56,466 nucleotides of DNA, from contig NZ_JTCM02000036.1 in the NCBI RefSeq assembly GCF_000817785.2, positions 1 through 56,466 of the forward strand, in the 5' to 3' direction. Below, piece by piece: positions 18,089 to 26,335 of this stretch. Within the stretch, counting starts at the first letter, position 1, and each line of letters opens with the position of its first letter. This DNA is from Hassallia byssoidea VB512170. GTDB lineage: Bacteria > Cyanobacteriota > Cyanobacteriia > Cyanobacteriales > Nostocaceae. A program made the position numbers and the translations under genes. The notes beneath the pieces are model-generated. The model was not told the origin of the DNA and did no database searches. It saw only the letters and a list, made by a program, of their open reading frames with translations.

Positions 18089-18817
18089 TTATCCGAGATT
18101 CATTCCATCAGTTTCCGAGACTAATATTTTACCTTCACCGCTATAAATCCAAACAAAACCTTCTCCACCTCCTTTACCAAAATGACCTAATTTTCGGTAA
18201 TCTTCTTCAATTCCGTTTGTAAATCCTTTAACCATGTCATAATCAGCAATTAAAGTTTCACCTCTTTTTAGTTCAATAACTTTAGTTGGTGCAATTGTAC
18301 CTGTAATAACTTTAGCTTCTTGCCCAGATAAAGCTCTAATAGCAATTCTCCATCTGCCATCAGTAGAACCAGACATTTGGCGAAATTTTAATCGTTTGGT
18401 ACCGATAACTACATTGTCAGAACAAAATTGAAATATCCCATCATCAAATTCCCATTGTTCTTGTTCTGACAAATCAATAGATGTGTAATGTAAAAAATAT
18501 CCTTTTTGTTGAGGTTCAAGATACACCATACCAGTACCTTTATAAACAGGAGCGTTGTAATCAACTTCTGTTGTCAAAGATATCCATATATCTTTGAGAC
18601 GACTATCAGTTTTATAAACACCATAATTTAATTTTCCCACACACCTGTGCAACGAACCTTTTTGAATGACGACTCCGGAATTTTCTAGTTTAATTTCCAC
18701 TTGCTGAACAAATGGAATATCTTTGGTGGGATGGTAATATTTGTTAGTTTCTTTATTGATGTTGTTTTGTAGATACCATAAATCAGTTGGTTCTAGAATT
18801 TTTACTTCGTGTCGCAT
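18089..18817 (-). CDS. AIM24-family-like protein
   Basis: A 242-residue soluble, beta-rich protein. The spacing of glycine-rich turns (GTGMVYLEPQQKGYFLHY near residue 98, GETLIADYDMVKGF near 188, GEGFVWIYSGEGKILVSE near 220) fits the AIM24/TRAP-like beta-sandwich family. The N-terminal half is less typical. No signal peptide or membrane helix is seen. It sits between the MoxR and DUF58 genes in the same direction, but with gaps of about 150 bp on both sides that carry palindromes, so it may be an insertion into the operon. Family assignment is moderately sure; function is unknown. Confidence 0.6.
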   Translation of the reverse strand: MRHEVKILEPTDLWYLQNNINKETNKYYHPTKDIPFVQQVEIKLENSGVVIQKGSLHRCVGKLNYGVYKTDSRLKDIWISLTTEVDYNAPVYKGTGMVYLEPQQKGYFLHYTSIDLSEQEQWEFDDGIFQFCSDNVVIGTKRLKFRQMSGSTDGRWRIAIRALSGQEAKVITGTIAPTKVIELKRGETLIADYDMVKGFTNGIEEDYRKLGHFGKGGGEGFVWIYSGEGKILVSETDGMNLG

Positions 18818-18932
18818 AAATTTTATCTCGTTTACTTAAATCAATTGAGTATAAATTATAAATTAATTGATAATTATGAGTTTGAAGTTTTGTTTTTTAA
18901 ATTAAACACTTCTTCACAACATTGCTTTTCTA

Positions 18933-18961
18933 GTACAGACGTTCCACTGGAACGTCTCTAC
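18933..18961. repeat. 29-bp GTAG...CTAC palindrome
   Basis: GTACAGACGTTCCA, one C, then TGGAACGTCTCTAC; one mismatch in the arms. It is just past the 3' end of the MoxR gene. Confidence 0.8.
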
Positions 18962-18966
18962 TTTTT

Positions 18967-19914
18967 TCACCTTGGTACTGATACTTTATTAATAATTGAG
19001 GCGATCGCTGCATCAATGTGCAAATTATCCAGCATTGCTTCTGGTTTCAAAATGAGGCGATGACGCAGCAAAGGTGCTGCAACTGCTTTAACATCATCTG
19101 GGGTAACAAAATCTCTTCCACTCAACCATGCTGCTGCTTGAGATGTCTGCAACCAAGCGCCGGTAGCGCGAGGAGATGCACCCAAAGCTAAATCGGGATG
19201 TTGACGCGATGCTTTAACTAATGCCAAAAGATAATCAACGATCGCTTCCGATACTTTAACTTCTTTTACCGCTTGTCGCGCCTCTAATATTTCGCCTACC
19301 GTTGCGACTGATTTCAAACGTGCAATATCCAAGCGTCGCGCTGTAAAACCCGCTTGACGATTCAGCAACATTTGCTTTTCCGCAGCTTGATCCGGGTAAT
19401 CTACCACCAACTTAAACAAAAACCTGTCTAATTGCGCTTCTGGCAAAGGATAAGTTCCCTCAAATTCTAGGGGATTTTGGGTTGCAATCACCCAAAATAA
19501 CTCAGGCAAAGGCAAACTTTCACCATCTAGCGTTACCTGCATTTCTTCCATTGCTTCGAGTAACGCTGCTTGTGTTTTCGGGGGAGTGCGGTTGATTTCG
19601 TCGGCTAATAGCACCTCTGTAAATACTGGTCCCTTTTTCAGGGTAAAATTGCGACTATTCAAGTCAAAAATATTTGTACCAGTAATATCTGATGGTAAGA
19701 CATCGGGGGTTAGTTGAATTCGGCGAAAGTCGGCTTGAATCAATTGTGCCAGCACTTTCACCAAAAGTGTTTTACCTGTTCCCGGTACTCCTTCTAAAAT
19801 TATGTGTCCACCTGCCAGCAGTGCTATTAATATCTGCTGTATTAGGGTGGATTGTCCGACAATTATACGATTTAATCCTTGTTCGAGGCGAGTTAAGGCA
19901 GGATGATTATTCAT
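18967..19914 (-). CDS. MoxR-family AAA ATPase
   Basis: A 315-residue ATPase. Walker A GVPGTGKT is at residues 42-49, Walker B VLLADEINR near 107, sensor 1 VIATQNPLEFEGTYPLPEAQLDRF near 140 (core residues N and the LDRF arginine finger region), and the C-terminal lid ends with the LGASPRATGAWL motif. MoxR proteins act as chaperone-like remodelling ATPases, usually together with DUF58 proteins. Upstream on the same strand are DUF4350 and DUF4129 genes, the standard neighbours. The start at 19914 gives the usual family length. Confidence 0.93.
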   Translation of the reverse strand: MNNHPALTRLEQGLNRIIVGQSTLIQQILIALLAGGHIILEGVPGTGKTLLVKVLAQLIQADFRRIQLTPDVLPSDITGTNIFDLNSRNFTLKKGPVFTEVLLADEINRTPPKTQAALLEAMEEMQVTLDGESLPLPELFWVIATQNPLEFEGTYPLPEAQLDRFLFKLVVDYPDQAAEKQMLLNRQAGFTARRLDIARLKSVATVGEILEARQAVKEVKVSEAIVDYLLALVKASRQHPDLALGASPRATGAWLQTSQAAAWLSGRDFVTPDDVKAVAAPLLRHRLILKPEAMLDNLHIDAAIASIINKVSVPR

Positions 19915-19952
19915 ATTGTTAATTTTGGCGTTGCATAATCTTGCGATGAATC

Positions 19953-19981
19953 GTAGAGACGTTTTGCTGGAACGTCTCTAC
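19953..19981. repeat. 29-bp GTAG...CTAC palindrome
   Basis: GTAGAGACGTTTTG, one C, then TGGAACGTCTCTAC, with mismatches near the centre. It lies between the MoxR and DUF4350 genes. Confidence 0.8.
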
Positions 19982-20036
19982 AATGTGTAAAATTTATCAA
20001 CATGTATTGTCAAATCATCCCCCAATATGCAACGCC

Positions 20037-21122
20037 TTAATTTTTAATCCGAAGGCTTTGCCATTTCCTCAACCAGCTTATCAAGTCTCGCTCACTCATG
20101 GGTTGTTGTCGAGATTGTACCTTCAAAACTGCTTGTAGTTCTGCCGCAGTCGCACCTGTTTTTTCCACCCAAGCGTCTATCAAAGTTTGATGTTCGATAG
20201 GTACTTGCCCTAATCCTAAGGCTTTTTGCAGTTGCAGTTGTTCTTGTTTGCCTACCATTTCAACAACAAAGTCGTTTTTATCGGCTTTTTGCAAGACTCC
20301 TGCTAAAGCTTGGATGTATGCTTGGCTATTGTTAATCTCTGGTGTATCGTCAGTTTCTCGTTTACCAAAGCGGCGATTTTGTGCCCAAATTAACACCCCA
20401 AGAAAGGCGATCGCTTGCACTAACATCGGTAATAAAGGAGTTTTCGCCAAATAACTAAATAAGTCTCCTTCTCCTTCACTTTTTCTCACGCTGGCATCTT
20501 TGTAGCCGTGGATATATTCATCTACAAATAATATGTTACCTTTACTGCTTACCAAATCAGCTAAATACTGGAAATTACTTAAGTTATCTTGATAAGCATT
20601 AGCTGCTAAATAAGGAGTAGTCGCAAAAATCGCTTTTCCTTTACCATATTGCTTTTCCCAGACTACAGCACCAAAGCGATCGCCTAAATCAACTTCTTCC
20701 CCTGCTGACAATTGCTGCCGCCGTCCGGTATCAATCTTGACATCGCCAAACGGTGATTTTTGCATCGTGCTAAATTTGGCTGTTGTAACATCTGAACGCA
20801 CACCTAAAATTACCAAATTATTGCCTTTTTCTAACCATTTTCGCTCTTGAGGCGAAATAATTGGTGTTTCTAGGTAGCTGTTTACCTGTAAAAGAGTGAC
20901 AGGACGTGTTTGTGTCTCTAATTCTTTAAAAGGCTTTTGCCAGCGTTGGATAGAATGCCGCTGTTGCATAAAAGCATACCACGCCCCATAGCCATCAGGA
21001 GCGCGGTTATAAGTAGAACCAATATTAATTTTGCTATTGCTGGGAGCAGCGATTAAACTAATTAAAATTATGACCGAAGCGGCGATCGCTCCAAACCAAA
21101 CAACGCGATTTGAGCGTTTCAT
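20037..21122 (-). CDS. DUF4350 domain membrane protein
   Basis: A 361-residue protein with an N-terminal hydrophobic segment (residues 8-26), an extracytoplasmic DUF4350 region beginning with RAPDGYGAWYAFMQQ (about 40-54), a second membrane helix near 228-246 (PLLPMLVQAIAFLGVLIW) and a cytoplasmic helical tail. The fold of DUF4350 is related to glutamine-amidotransferase-like sensors; no catalytic residues are evident. It belongs to the MoxR/DUF58/DUF4129 set, lies 122 bp upstream of the MoxR gene and is probably co-transcribed with it. Its upstream flank is TTAGTGG heptamers. Confidence 0.82.
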   Translation of the reverse strand: MKRSNRVVWFGAIAASVIILISLIAAPSNSKINIGSTYNRAPDGYGAWYAFMQQRHSIQRWQKPFKELETQTRPVTLLQVNSYLETPIISPQERKWLEKGNNLVILGVRSDVTTAKFSTMQKSPFGDVKIDTGRRQQLSAGEEVDLGDRFGAVVWEKQYGKGKAIFATTPYLAANAYQDNLSNFQYLADLVSSKGNILFVDEYIHGYKDASVRKSEGEGDLFSYLAKTPLLPMLVQAIAFLGVLIWAQNRRFGKRETDDTPEINNSQAYIQALAGVLQKADKNDFVVEMVGKQEQLQLQKALGLGQVPIEHQTLIDAWVEKTGATAAELQAVLKVQSRQQPMSERDLISWLRKWQSLRIKN

Positions 21123-21297
21123 ATTTATAGGTGTTAGTGGTTAGTGGTTAGTGGTTAGTGGTTAGTGGTTAAATGTTAGTGGTTAGGTGTTAGTGGTTAA
21201 ATGTTAGTGGTTAGCAATTACCCATTCCCCATTCCCCACTCCCTACTCCCCATTCCCCATTCCCCATTCCCCACTCCCCCACTCCCTACTCCCCACT
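21123..21297. repeat. Heptamer arrays TTAGTGG and ACTCCCC
   Basis: TTAGTGG repeats at about 21128-21212 run into C-rich heptamers (CCCCATT, CCCCACT) at 21222-21297. The C-rich part overlaps the last codons of the DUF4129 gene and is complementary to the G-rich array at 21899-21970 at the other end of that gene. Confidence 0.8.
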
Positions 21298-21897
21298 CGC
21301 AATTTCCCGATATGCTTCCCGACACTGCTGATAATTTTCTAAGGATATCTCAGTATTACCAAAGCATAATTGCTCATGGGTGGTAATCAAAGTTTCATAA
21401 GGCTGCATCGGAGTAACTTTATATTGTAGCAATTGCAGATATTCTCCATCAGTGCGGCTGAATTTGTGAGGCGCGATGGTAGTATCATGCAAGTGTTGCA
21501 ACATCGCCAAATAAAGACAACGAATAGCTTCACGGTAATTATTTTGATGATAGAGTTCTTGCGATCGCGCCAACCACCCAGACACTGACAAATCACTGTC
21601 GCCGATTTTTACTTGAGAATTAGCACTATTTCTAGCTCTAAGCCTCGCATACAAATAAGGGCTAAATACTCGCCACAATCGCCAACCTAACCAAATTAAA
21701 AACAAAGCTAGCAAAAGCCAAAAAACAAAGTTCAGCAACTTACCCAGCCAAGAATTATCAATCGACCATCCGTAGGGCAATTGTGGAAAATCCAGCTTCA
21801 AGCGAGACAATTGGTACTCCACCCATTCTCCTACCTGTTGCCGCAACACAGACAACTGCCAACTCCAACTTGTTTTTTCAAACGATTCTGTAGACAT
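21286..21897 (-). CDS. DUF4129 domain protein
   Basis: A 203-residue protein with one membrane helix at about residues 56-76 (FVFWLLLALFLIWLGW). The cytoplasmic DUF4129 part has AIRCLYLAMLQHLHD and FSRTDGEYLQLL. I start it at ATG 21897. The frame is open to 21996, but that extension is translated heptamer repeat ([10 protein letters not shown] type) and is not family sequence. The C terminus also ends inside a heptamer array (…IASGE). The gene is thus bracketed by inverted arrays. It is the first gene of the MoxR/DUF58 set on this strand. Confidence 0.82.
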   Translation of the reverse strand: MSTESFEKTSWSWQLSVLRQQVGEWVEYQLSRLKLDFPQLPYGWSIDNSWLGKLLNFVFWLLLALFLIWLGWRLWRVFSPYLYARLRARNSANSQVKIGDSDLSVSGWLARSQELYHQNNYREAIRCLYLAMLQHLHDTTIAPHKFSRTDGEYLQLLQYKVTPMQPYETLITTHEQLCFGNTEISLENYQQCREAYREIASGE

Positions 21898-21898
21898 A

Positions 21899-22089
21899 GG
21901 GGGAATGGGGAATGGGGAGTGGGGAATGGGGAGTGGGGAGTGGGGAGTGGGGAGTGGGGAGTGGGGAGTGAGAAAGAACACCTTACCAATTACCAATTAC
22001 CAATTACCAATTACCAATTAGCAATTACCAATGCCCAATTACCAATACCCATTGCCCCATGCCCCATGCCCAATGCCCAATGCCCAATT
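21899..22089. repeat. Heptamer arrays GGGGAGT and CAATTAC/CAATGCC
   Basis: GGGGAGT/GGGGAAT repeats occupy 21899-21970, then CAATTAC repeats to about 22035 and CAATGCC repeats to about 22089. They fill the whole gap between the DUF4129 and DUF2243 genes. Confidence 0.85.
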
Positions 22090-22564
22090 ACTCTTGCTTA
22101 TTTTGTTGTATCATTATCCAGCCGATGGCAACAAGAAGCGCACCAAGGGCAAGAAATCCCAAATCCCAGGCTAACTGATTCGGACCTGGTTTAACATGAT
22201 GGATACCGAGAATTTGATGATCGATTAATCCTTCAACAACGTCGAATAACCCAAAACCGATGAGCAAAGATGCGAAAAAGGTTTTTGATGACCAACGAAC
22301 ATCATCGCGTCCTCCAGCACGCCATAGCAATACTATTCCAATGACGGTCATCACCCAGTCGAATGCGTGAAACAATCCGTCCCAAACCATGTTTAAATCT
22401 ATATTGGAGGTTGTTGTCAGCGGTCGAACATTACTGAGCATGTGATGCCACTGAAGAATCTGATGTAGGACGATGCCATCAAAAAATCCTCCCAGACCAA
22501 TACCAAGGACAATCCCGGCTGTAATGACAGGTGATTGTCGGTTGCTTGTCTCACTACTTTGCAC
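22088..22564 (-). CDS. DUF2243 membrane protein
   Basis: A 158-residue protein with four hydrophobic helices. The family signature GIVLGIGLGGFFDGIVLHQI (residues 18-37) followed by LQWHHMLS, and a second His-rich stretch IDHQILGIHHVKPG near residue 113, identify DUF2243. The paired histidines suggest metal or haem binding, but the role is unknown. The start is a GTG at 22564 after AAGG; no upstream ATG exists in frame. It faces away from the NADAR gene. Confidence 0.85.
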   Translation of the reverse strand: MQSSETSNRQSPVITAGIVLGIGLGGFFDGIVLHQILQWHHMLSNVRPLTTTSNIDLNMVWDGLFHAFDWVMTVIGIVLLWRAGGRDDVRWSSKTFFASLLIGFGLFDVVEGLIDHQILGIHHVKPGPNQLAWDLGFLALGALLVAIGWIMIQQNKQE

Positions 22565-22726
22565 AATATCAAACCTTATAGACAGACTTGGTTACACAAT
22601 ATAACTGTCTTTAGATAGATTTCCTCTGCCCAGAGGCAAGTACTGCTCTTTAATTTAAATTAAGTACCTGAAACTCTGCATCTACAGGCATGATGGAAAT
22701 TGATACATAATCATAGCAATTTTGAA

Positions 22727-23188
22727 ATGACTATTTACTTTTACAAGGTTTGGGAGCCTTACGGCTGCTTTTCTAACTTTTCTCCCCACGGAATCGAAAT
22801 CCGGGGTACTTACTGGTCAACGGTGGAGCATTATTATCAAGCGCAAAAGTTTGTTGGTAGCGTGGATGCAGCGATTATACCTTCAATTTATGCCGCCGAA
22901 ACGCCAGAACAAGCTGCTGCCTTGGGACGGTGTAGCACGCGTCAACTTCGTTCTGATTGGGATGCAGTCAAAACTCAAGTTATGAAAGAAGCTGTACTCA
23001 AAAAGTTTCTCACTCATGCCGAAATTAGAGATACTCTGCTGGCTACAGGCGATAATTTACTTGTAGAAAACTCCCCTAACGATTATTTTTGGGGCTGTGG
23101 TGCAGATAAAACTGGTGAAAACTGTCTTGGTAAAATCCTCATGAATGTGCGTGAAGAAATCCGCAATTTATTGTGTCGTTATCAGTAA
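22727..23188 (+). CDS. NADAR family protein (YbiA-like)
   Basis: A 153-residue protein of the NADAR superfamily, whose members act on NAD/ADP-ribose derivatives or on reactive riboflavin precursors (N-glycosidase activity in YbiA). Seen: FYKVWEPYGCFSNFSPHGIE at the N terminus, the TVEHYYQAQKF motif near residue 31, and the terminal NDYFWGCGADKTGENCLG motif. I start it at ATG 22727 because the family begins here; a TTG nine codons upstream is less likely. Standing alone, it probably works as a house-cleaning enzyme; NADAR enzymes are also found in phage and defence contexts, but nothing nearby supports that here. Confidence 0.88.
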   Translation: MTIYFYKVWEPYGCFSNFSPHGIEIRGTYWSTVEHYYQAQKFVGSVDAAIIPSIYAAETPEQAAALGRCSTRQLRSDWDAVKTQVMKEAVLKKFLTHAEIRDTLLATGDNLLVENSPNDYFWGCGADKTGENCLGKILMNVREEIRNLLCRYQ

Positions 23189-23458
23189 TTTCCGATTAGC
23201 TAAATCATACTTTTTCACAAAAATATAAGTAACTTAATTGTTAGAGGGGAATGGTAACTTTCCCCTGTTAAGATTTGAGTATATTAGTTATATTTACGGC
23301 TTTTTTGCTTCTAAAAAAATGTAAATTAAGTAAATCTTTATACAAATGTAATTTTTTAAAGAAGAATAAGAAAAAATAATAGTATTATGGACTACATTTT
23401 CCTTTGACACAATACAATTAAAAATATTTTTATATTTTAGAATGGGTGTATATAAGCA
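23189..23458. other. AT-rich intergenic region before the phytochrome-like kinase
   Basis: No gene or repeat is recognised. The sequence is strongly AT-rich and probably contains the promoter of the kinase gene, but I cannot single out a convincing -10/-35 pair. Confidence 0.4.
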
Positions 23459-26230
23459 ATGTCATATACGGATAAATCGACTAATTTACAGCAAAATTTT
23501 GACCAAGAAAATTTACTGCACCGGATGACAAACCGGATTAGGCGATCGCTCGACCTGCAAGAGGTACTAGCGACTGCGGTTGAAGAAGTTCGTTCATTTT
23601 TAGGAACAGACCGAGTAAAGGTGTATCAATTTGATGCTGATGGCAATGGTGAAGTTATTGCCGAATCGATACACCAGCAGCGCTTGCCGTCGCTATTGGG
23701 TTTACACTTTCCCGCAAGTGATATTCCACCAGAAGCGAGGGAGTTGTTTCTTTCGGCGCGACAACGTTCGATTGTCGATGTGCCAAGCGGCAGGATTGGG
23801 CTATCGTCGCTACAATCATCCATAACTGGCAAATCCCCCGAAAGCGAGAATATCTACTATCGACGGGTAGATCCCTGCCATATTCAATACTTAACGGCAA
23901 TGGGCGTGCAGTCTTCGCTGGTACTACCAATCATACATGAAGACTTAACACAATTAGCAAAGCCGCAACTGTGGGGCTTGTTGGTATCGCACCACAGTAC
24001 ACCGCGAACAATTTTGAAGCGGGAACTGAAAGTTTTACAACAAGTTGCCGATCAAGTTGCGATCGCGATCGCCCAAAGTAACTTACTCACCCAGACTCGT
24101 GCCAAACAACAGCGAGAAGCGATGGTAAATCAAGTTACCACCTTGTTGCATACACTACCCACCATCCAAGTGCAAGCAGCGCTAGAAGCCGTCATTACTA
24201 CCTTTGATGGGGCAGGTGGCAGACTTTACATTGAGCAGAGTGAAGAATTATACACTTGGGGCGACCAGCCACAACTGTTTAACTTAGAAAACAGCTTGCT
24301 CGAACAGCATCCCGTCTGGCAAAATTGGCTAAGTAAATCCAAAAACGGCGAAATATTGGCAATTACCGATATTTACAAAGTATCGGGTTTGCGAGTTTTA
24401 TCTGCTGCCTTTCGCTCTACCCAGATTCGCGGACTCTTAGTAATTCCCCTGCGTTATCGGCAAAACTTTATTGGCGTCTTAAGTATTTTCCGCAATGAAA
24501 TTGACACAGAAATTCTCTGGGCAGGACACCGCGACCAAAACCAGCAACAATTGCTACCTCAGATTTCCTTTGATGTTTGGCGAGAGCAAAAAAAAGGGCA
24601 AGCACCTGAGTGGAAAGATGAAGAAATCGAATTAGCGCAAGCTTTATCTCATCACTTTTCAATGGCAATTCAGCAGCAGCAAACCTACCAACAAGTGCAG
24701 TCGCTGAATATTAACTTGAAACAAAAAGTGCAAGAACAAACTGCTGAATTGCAAAAATCATTGCAACTTGCCAAAGCACTCAAGCAGATTACAGACCAAA
24801 TCCGTGCCACACTCGACTTCAAGACAATTCTGCAAACCATCGTCCGGGAAGTCCGCAAGCTGCTAGTTACAGACCGGGTGCTGATTTATCAGCTTTTAGA
24901 TAATAATAGCGGTACGATAATTGTAGAAGATGTCAACGATATTTGGCAGTCTGTTTTGAATGTAGAAATGCCATCAGAATGCTTTCCTGATGAGTATGCC
25001 CGTCTTTACTTGCGCGGAAGGGTAAGAGCAATTAACAATGTCTCAACAGCTTCCTTGAGTGCTTGCCATCAAGACTTTTTGCAATGTATGCAAGTGCAAG
25101 CAAACTTAATTGTACCAATTAAGATGGGTACGCAACTTTGGGGTTTACTCGTTGCCCATCAGTGTAATACTCCGAGAAATTGGCAGGATGCAGAAATAGA
25201 ACTATTGCAACAACTGGCAGATCAAGCAGCGATCGCGATCGGGCAAGCACAACTTTATGAACAAAGCCGTCGCGCCGAAGCTAAAGCCAGAGCTAAAGCT
25301 GTAGAGTTAGAGCAGACATTGGATGAACTGAAACATACCCAGACACAACTAATTCAAACCGAAAAAATGTCTAGTTTAGGGCAATTAGTAGCGGGTGTAG
25401 CACACGAAATTAACAACCCTGTTAACTTTATCTTTGGCAATCTTGCTCATGCCACCGAATATACTACAGACTTGCTCGAACTGATAAGTTTGTATCAGTT
25501 GCACTATCCTCAAATTAACAAAGAAATTGATTCTAAAGCCGAAGAGATGGATTTAGAATTTATGGCAGAAGACCTACCGAAAATTATGTCATCAATGCAA
25601 GTAGGCGCAGAACGCATCCGCTCAATAGTGCTGTCTTTACGCAATTTTTCGCGCCTAGACCATTCGGAAATGAAGCCGGTTAATTTGCATGAAGGCATAG
25701 ATAGTACTTTATTAATTTTGCAACATAGATTGAAAGCAAATGCTGACTTTTCGGGGATTGAGGTCATCAAAAATTATCAGGAATTGCCACTAGTAGAATG
25801 CTATGCCGGACAGATGAATCAAGTCTTCATGAATATTATCAGCAATGCCATTGATGCTTTAGCAGACAAGAATAGAGAATCAAGAGAAATGCAAGTAGAA
25901 GAAATCTCCGCTTTGAAGTTAGGGGAAATAGAACATAAAAATAATTCACCAATTCCAAGTAACACGATTCGGATTTCTACTAAACTTTTAAAAGAGTTAT
26001 CTCATGTAGTAATTTGCATTGGCGACAATGGTTTAGGAATGAGTGAAGATGTAAAAAAGCGGATTTTTGACCCATTTTTCACAACCAAGCCTGTAGGTAA
26101 AGGTACGGGATTAGGACTAGCAATCAGTTACCAGATTGTTGTTGAAAAGCATGGTGGTGTGATGAAGTGTATTTCAGAACCAGGCAAAGGCACAGAATTC
26201 TGGATTGAAATTCCCCTTCAACAAACTTGA
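23459..26230 (+). CDS. Phytochrome-like sensor histidine kinase (GAF-PHY-GAF-HisKA-HATPase)
   Basis: A 923-residue light-sensor-type kinase. Residues 33-208 form a bilin-binding GAF with the DIP motif (D88-I89-P90), Cys-His at C140-H141 in VDPCHIQYL and WGLLVSHH. Residues 232-408 resemble a PHY domain: LWAG near 354 and SFDVW near 370-374 match the WGG and SFEAW tongue motifs. Residues 445-600 form a second bilin-type GAF with C536-H537 and WGLLVAHQ. A coiled coil leads to the H-box [10 protein letters not shown] (H649), and the ATP-binding domain has [17 protein letters not shown] and GTGLGLA. No PAS precedes GAF1, so it is of the knotless (Cph2-type) class. Chromophore attachment is inferred. 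The output partner is not linked; it converges on the hybrid kinase downstream. Confidence 0.88.
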   Translation: MSYTDKSTNLQQNFDQENLLHRMTNRIRRSLDLQEVLATAVEEVRSFLGTDRVKVYQFDADGNGEVIAESIHQQRLPSLLGLHFPASDIPPEARELFLSARQRSIVDVPSGRIGLSSLQSSITGKSPESENIYYRRVDPCHIQYLTAMGVQSSLVLPIIHEDLTQLAKPQLWGLLVSHHSTPRTILKRELKVLQQVADQVAIAIAQSNLLTQTRAKQQREAMVNQVTTLLHTLPTIQVQAALEAVITTFDGAGGRLYIEQSEELYTWGDQPQLFNLENSLLEQHPVWQNWLSKSKNGEILAITDIYKVSGLRVLSAAFRSTQIRGLLVIPLRYRQNFIGVLSIFRNEIDTEILWAGHRDQNQQQLLPQISFDVWREQKKGQAPEWKDEEIELAQALSHHFSMAIQQQQTYQQVQSLNINLKQKVQEQTAELQKSLQLAKALKQITDQIRATLDFKTILQTIVREVRKLLVTDRVLIYQLLDNNSGTIIVEDVNDIWQSVLNVEMPSECFPDEYARLYLRGRVRAINNVSTASLSACHQDFLQCMQVQANLIVPIKMGTQLWGLLVAHQCNTPRNWQDAEIELLQQLADQAAIAIGQAQLYEQSRRAEAKARAKAVELEQTLDELKHTQTQLIQTEKMSSLGQLVAGVAHEINNPVNFIFGNLAHATEYTTDLLELISLYQLHYPQINKEIDSKAEEMDLEFMAEDLPKIMSSMQVGAERIRSIVLSLRNFSRLDHSEMKPVNLHEGIDSTLLILQHRLKANADFSGIEVIKNYQELPLVECYAGQMNQVFMNIISNAIDALADKNRESREMQVEEISALKLGEIEHKNNSPIPSNTIRISTKLLKELSHVVICIGDNGLGMSEDVKKRIFDPFFTTKPVGKGTGLGLAISYQIVVEKHGGVMKCISEPGKGTEFWIEIPLQQT

Positions 26231-26248
26231 TGAAATACTCCTTTGTTT

Positions 26249-26305
26249 GTAGTGAGCGGTTTACCGCTCAAAACAAAAATTTTAACGGCTTCAGCCGTTA
26301 CTACG
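26249..26305. repeat. Double-hairpin GTAGT/ACTAC element, copy B
   Basis: GTAGT, hairpin GAGCGG-TTTA-CCGCTC, an A/T spacer, hairpin AACGGC-TTCA-GCCGTT, then ACTAC. It sits between the two convergent kinase genes and could also serve as a bidirectional terminator. Confidence 0.8.
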
Positions 26306-26335
26306 TTAAAAAACGCACATTTGGGATGCTGCCAA

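Noticed and set aside
22727-23188. NADAR gene as part of a defence system
   Set aside because: Neighbours are a DUF2243 membrane protein and a light-sensor kinase; no effector or toxin partner is seen.
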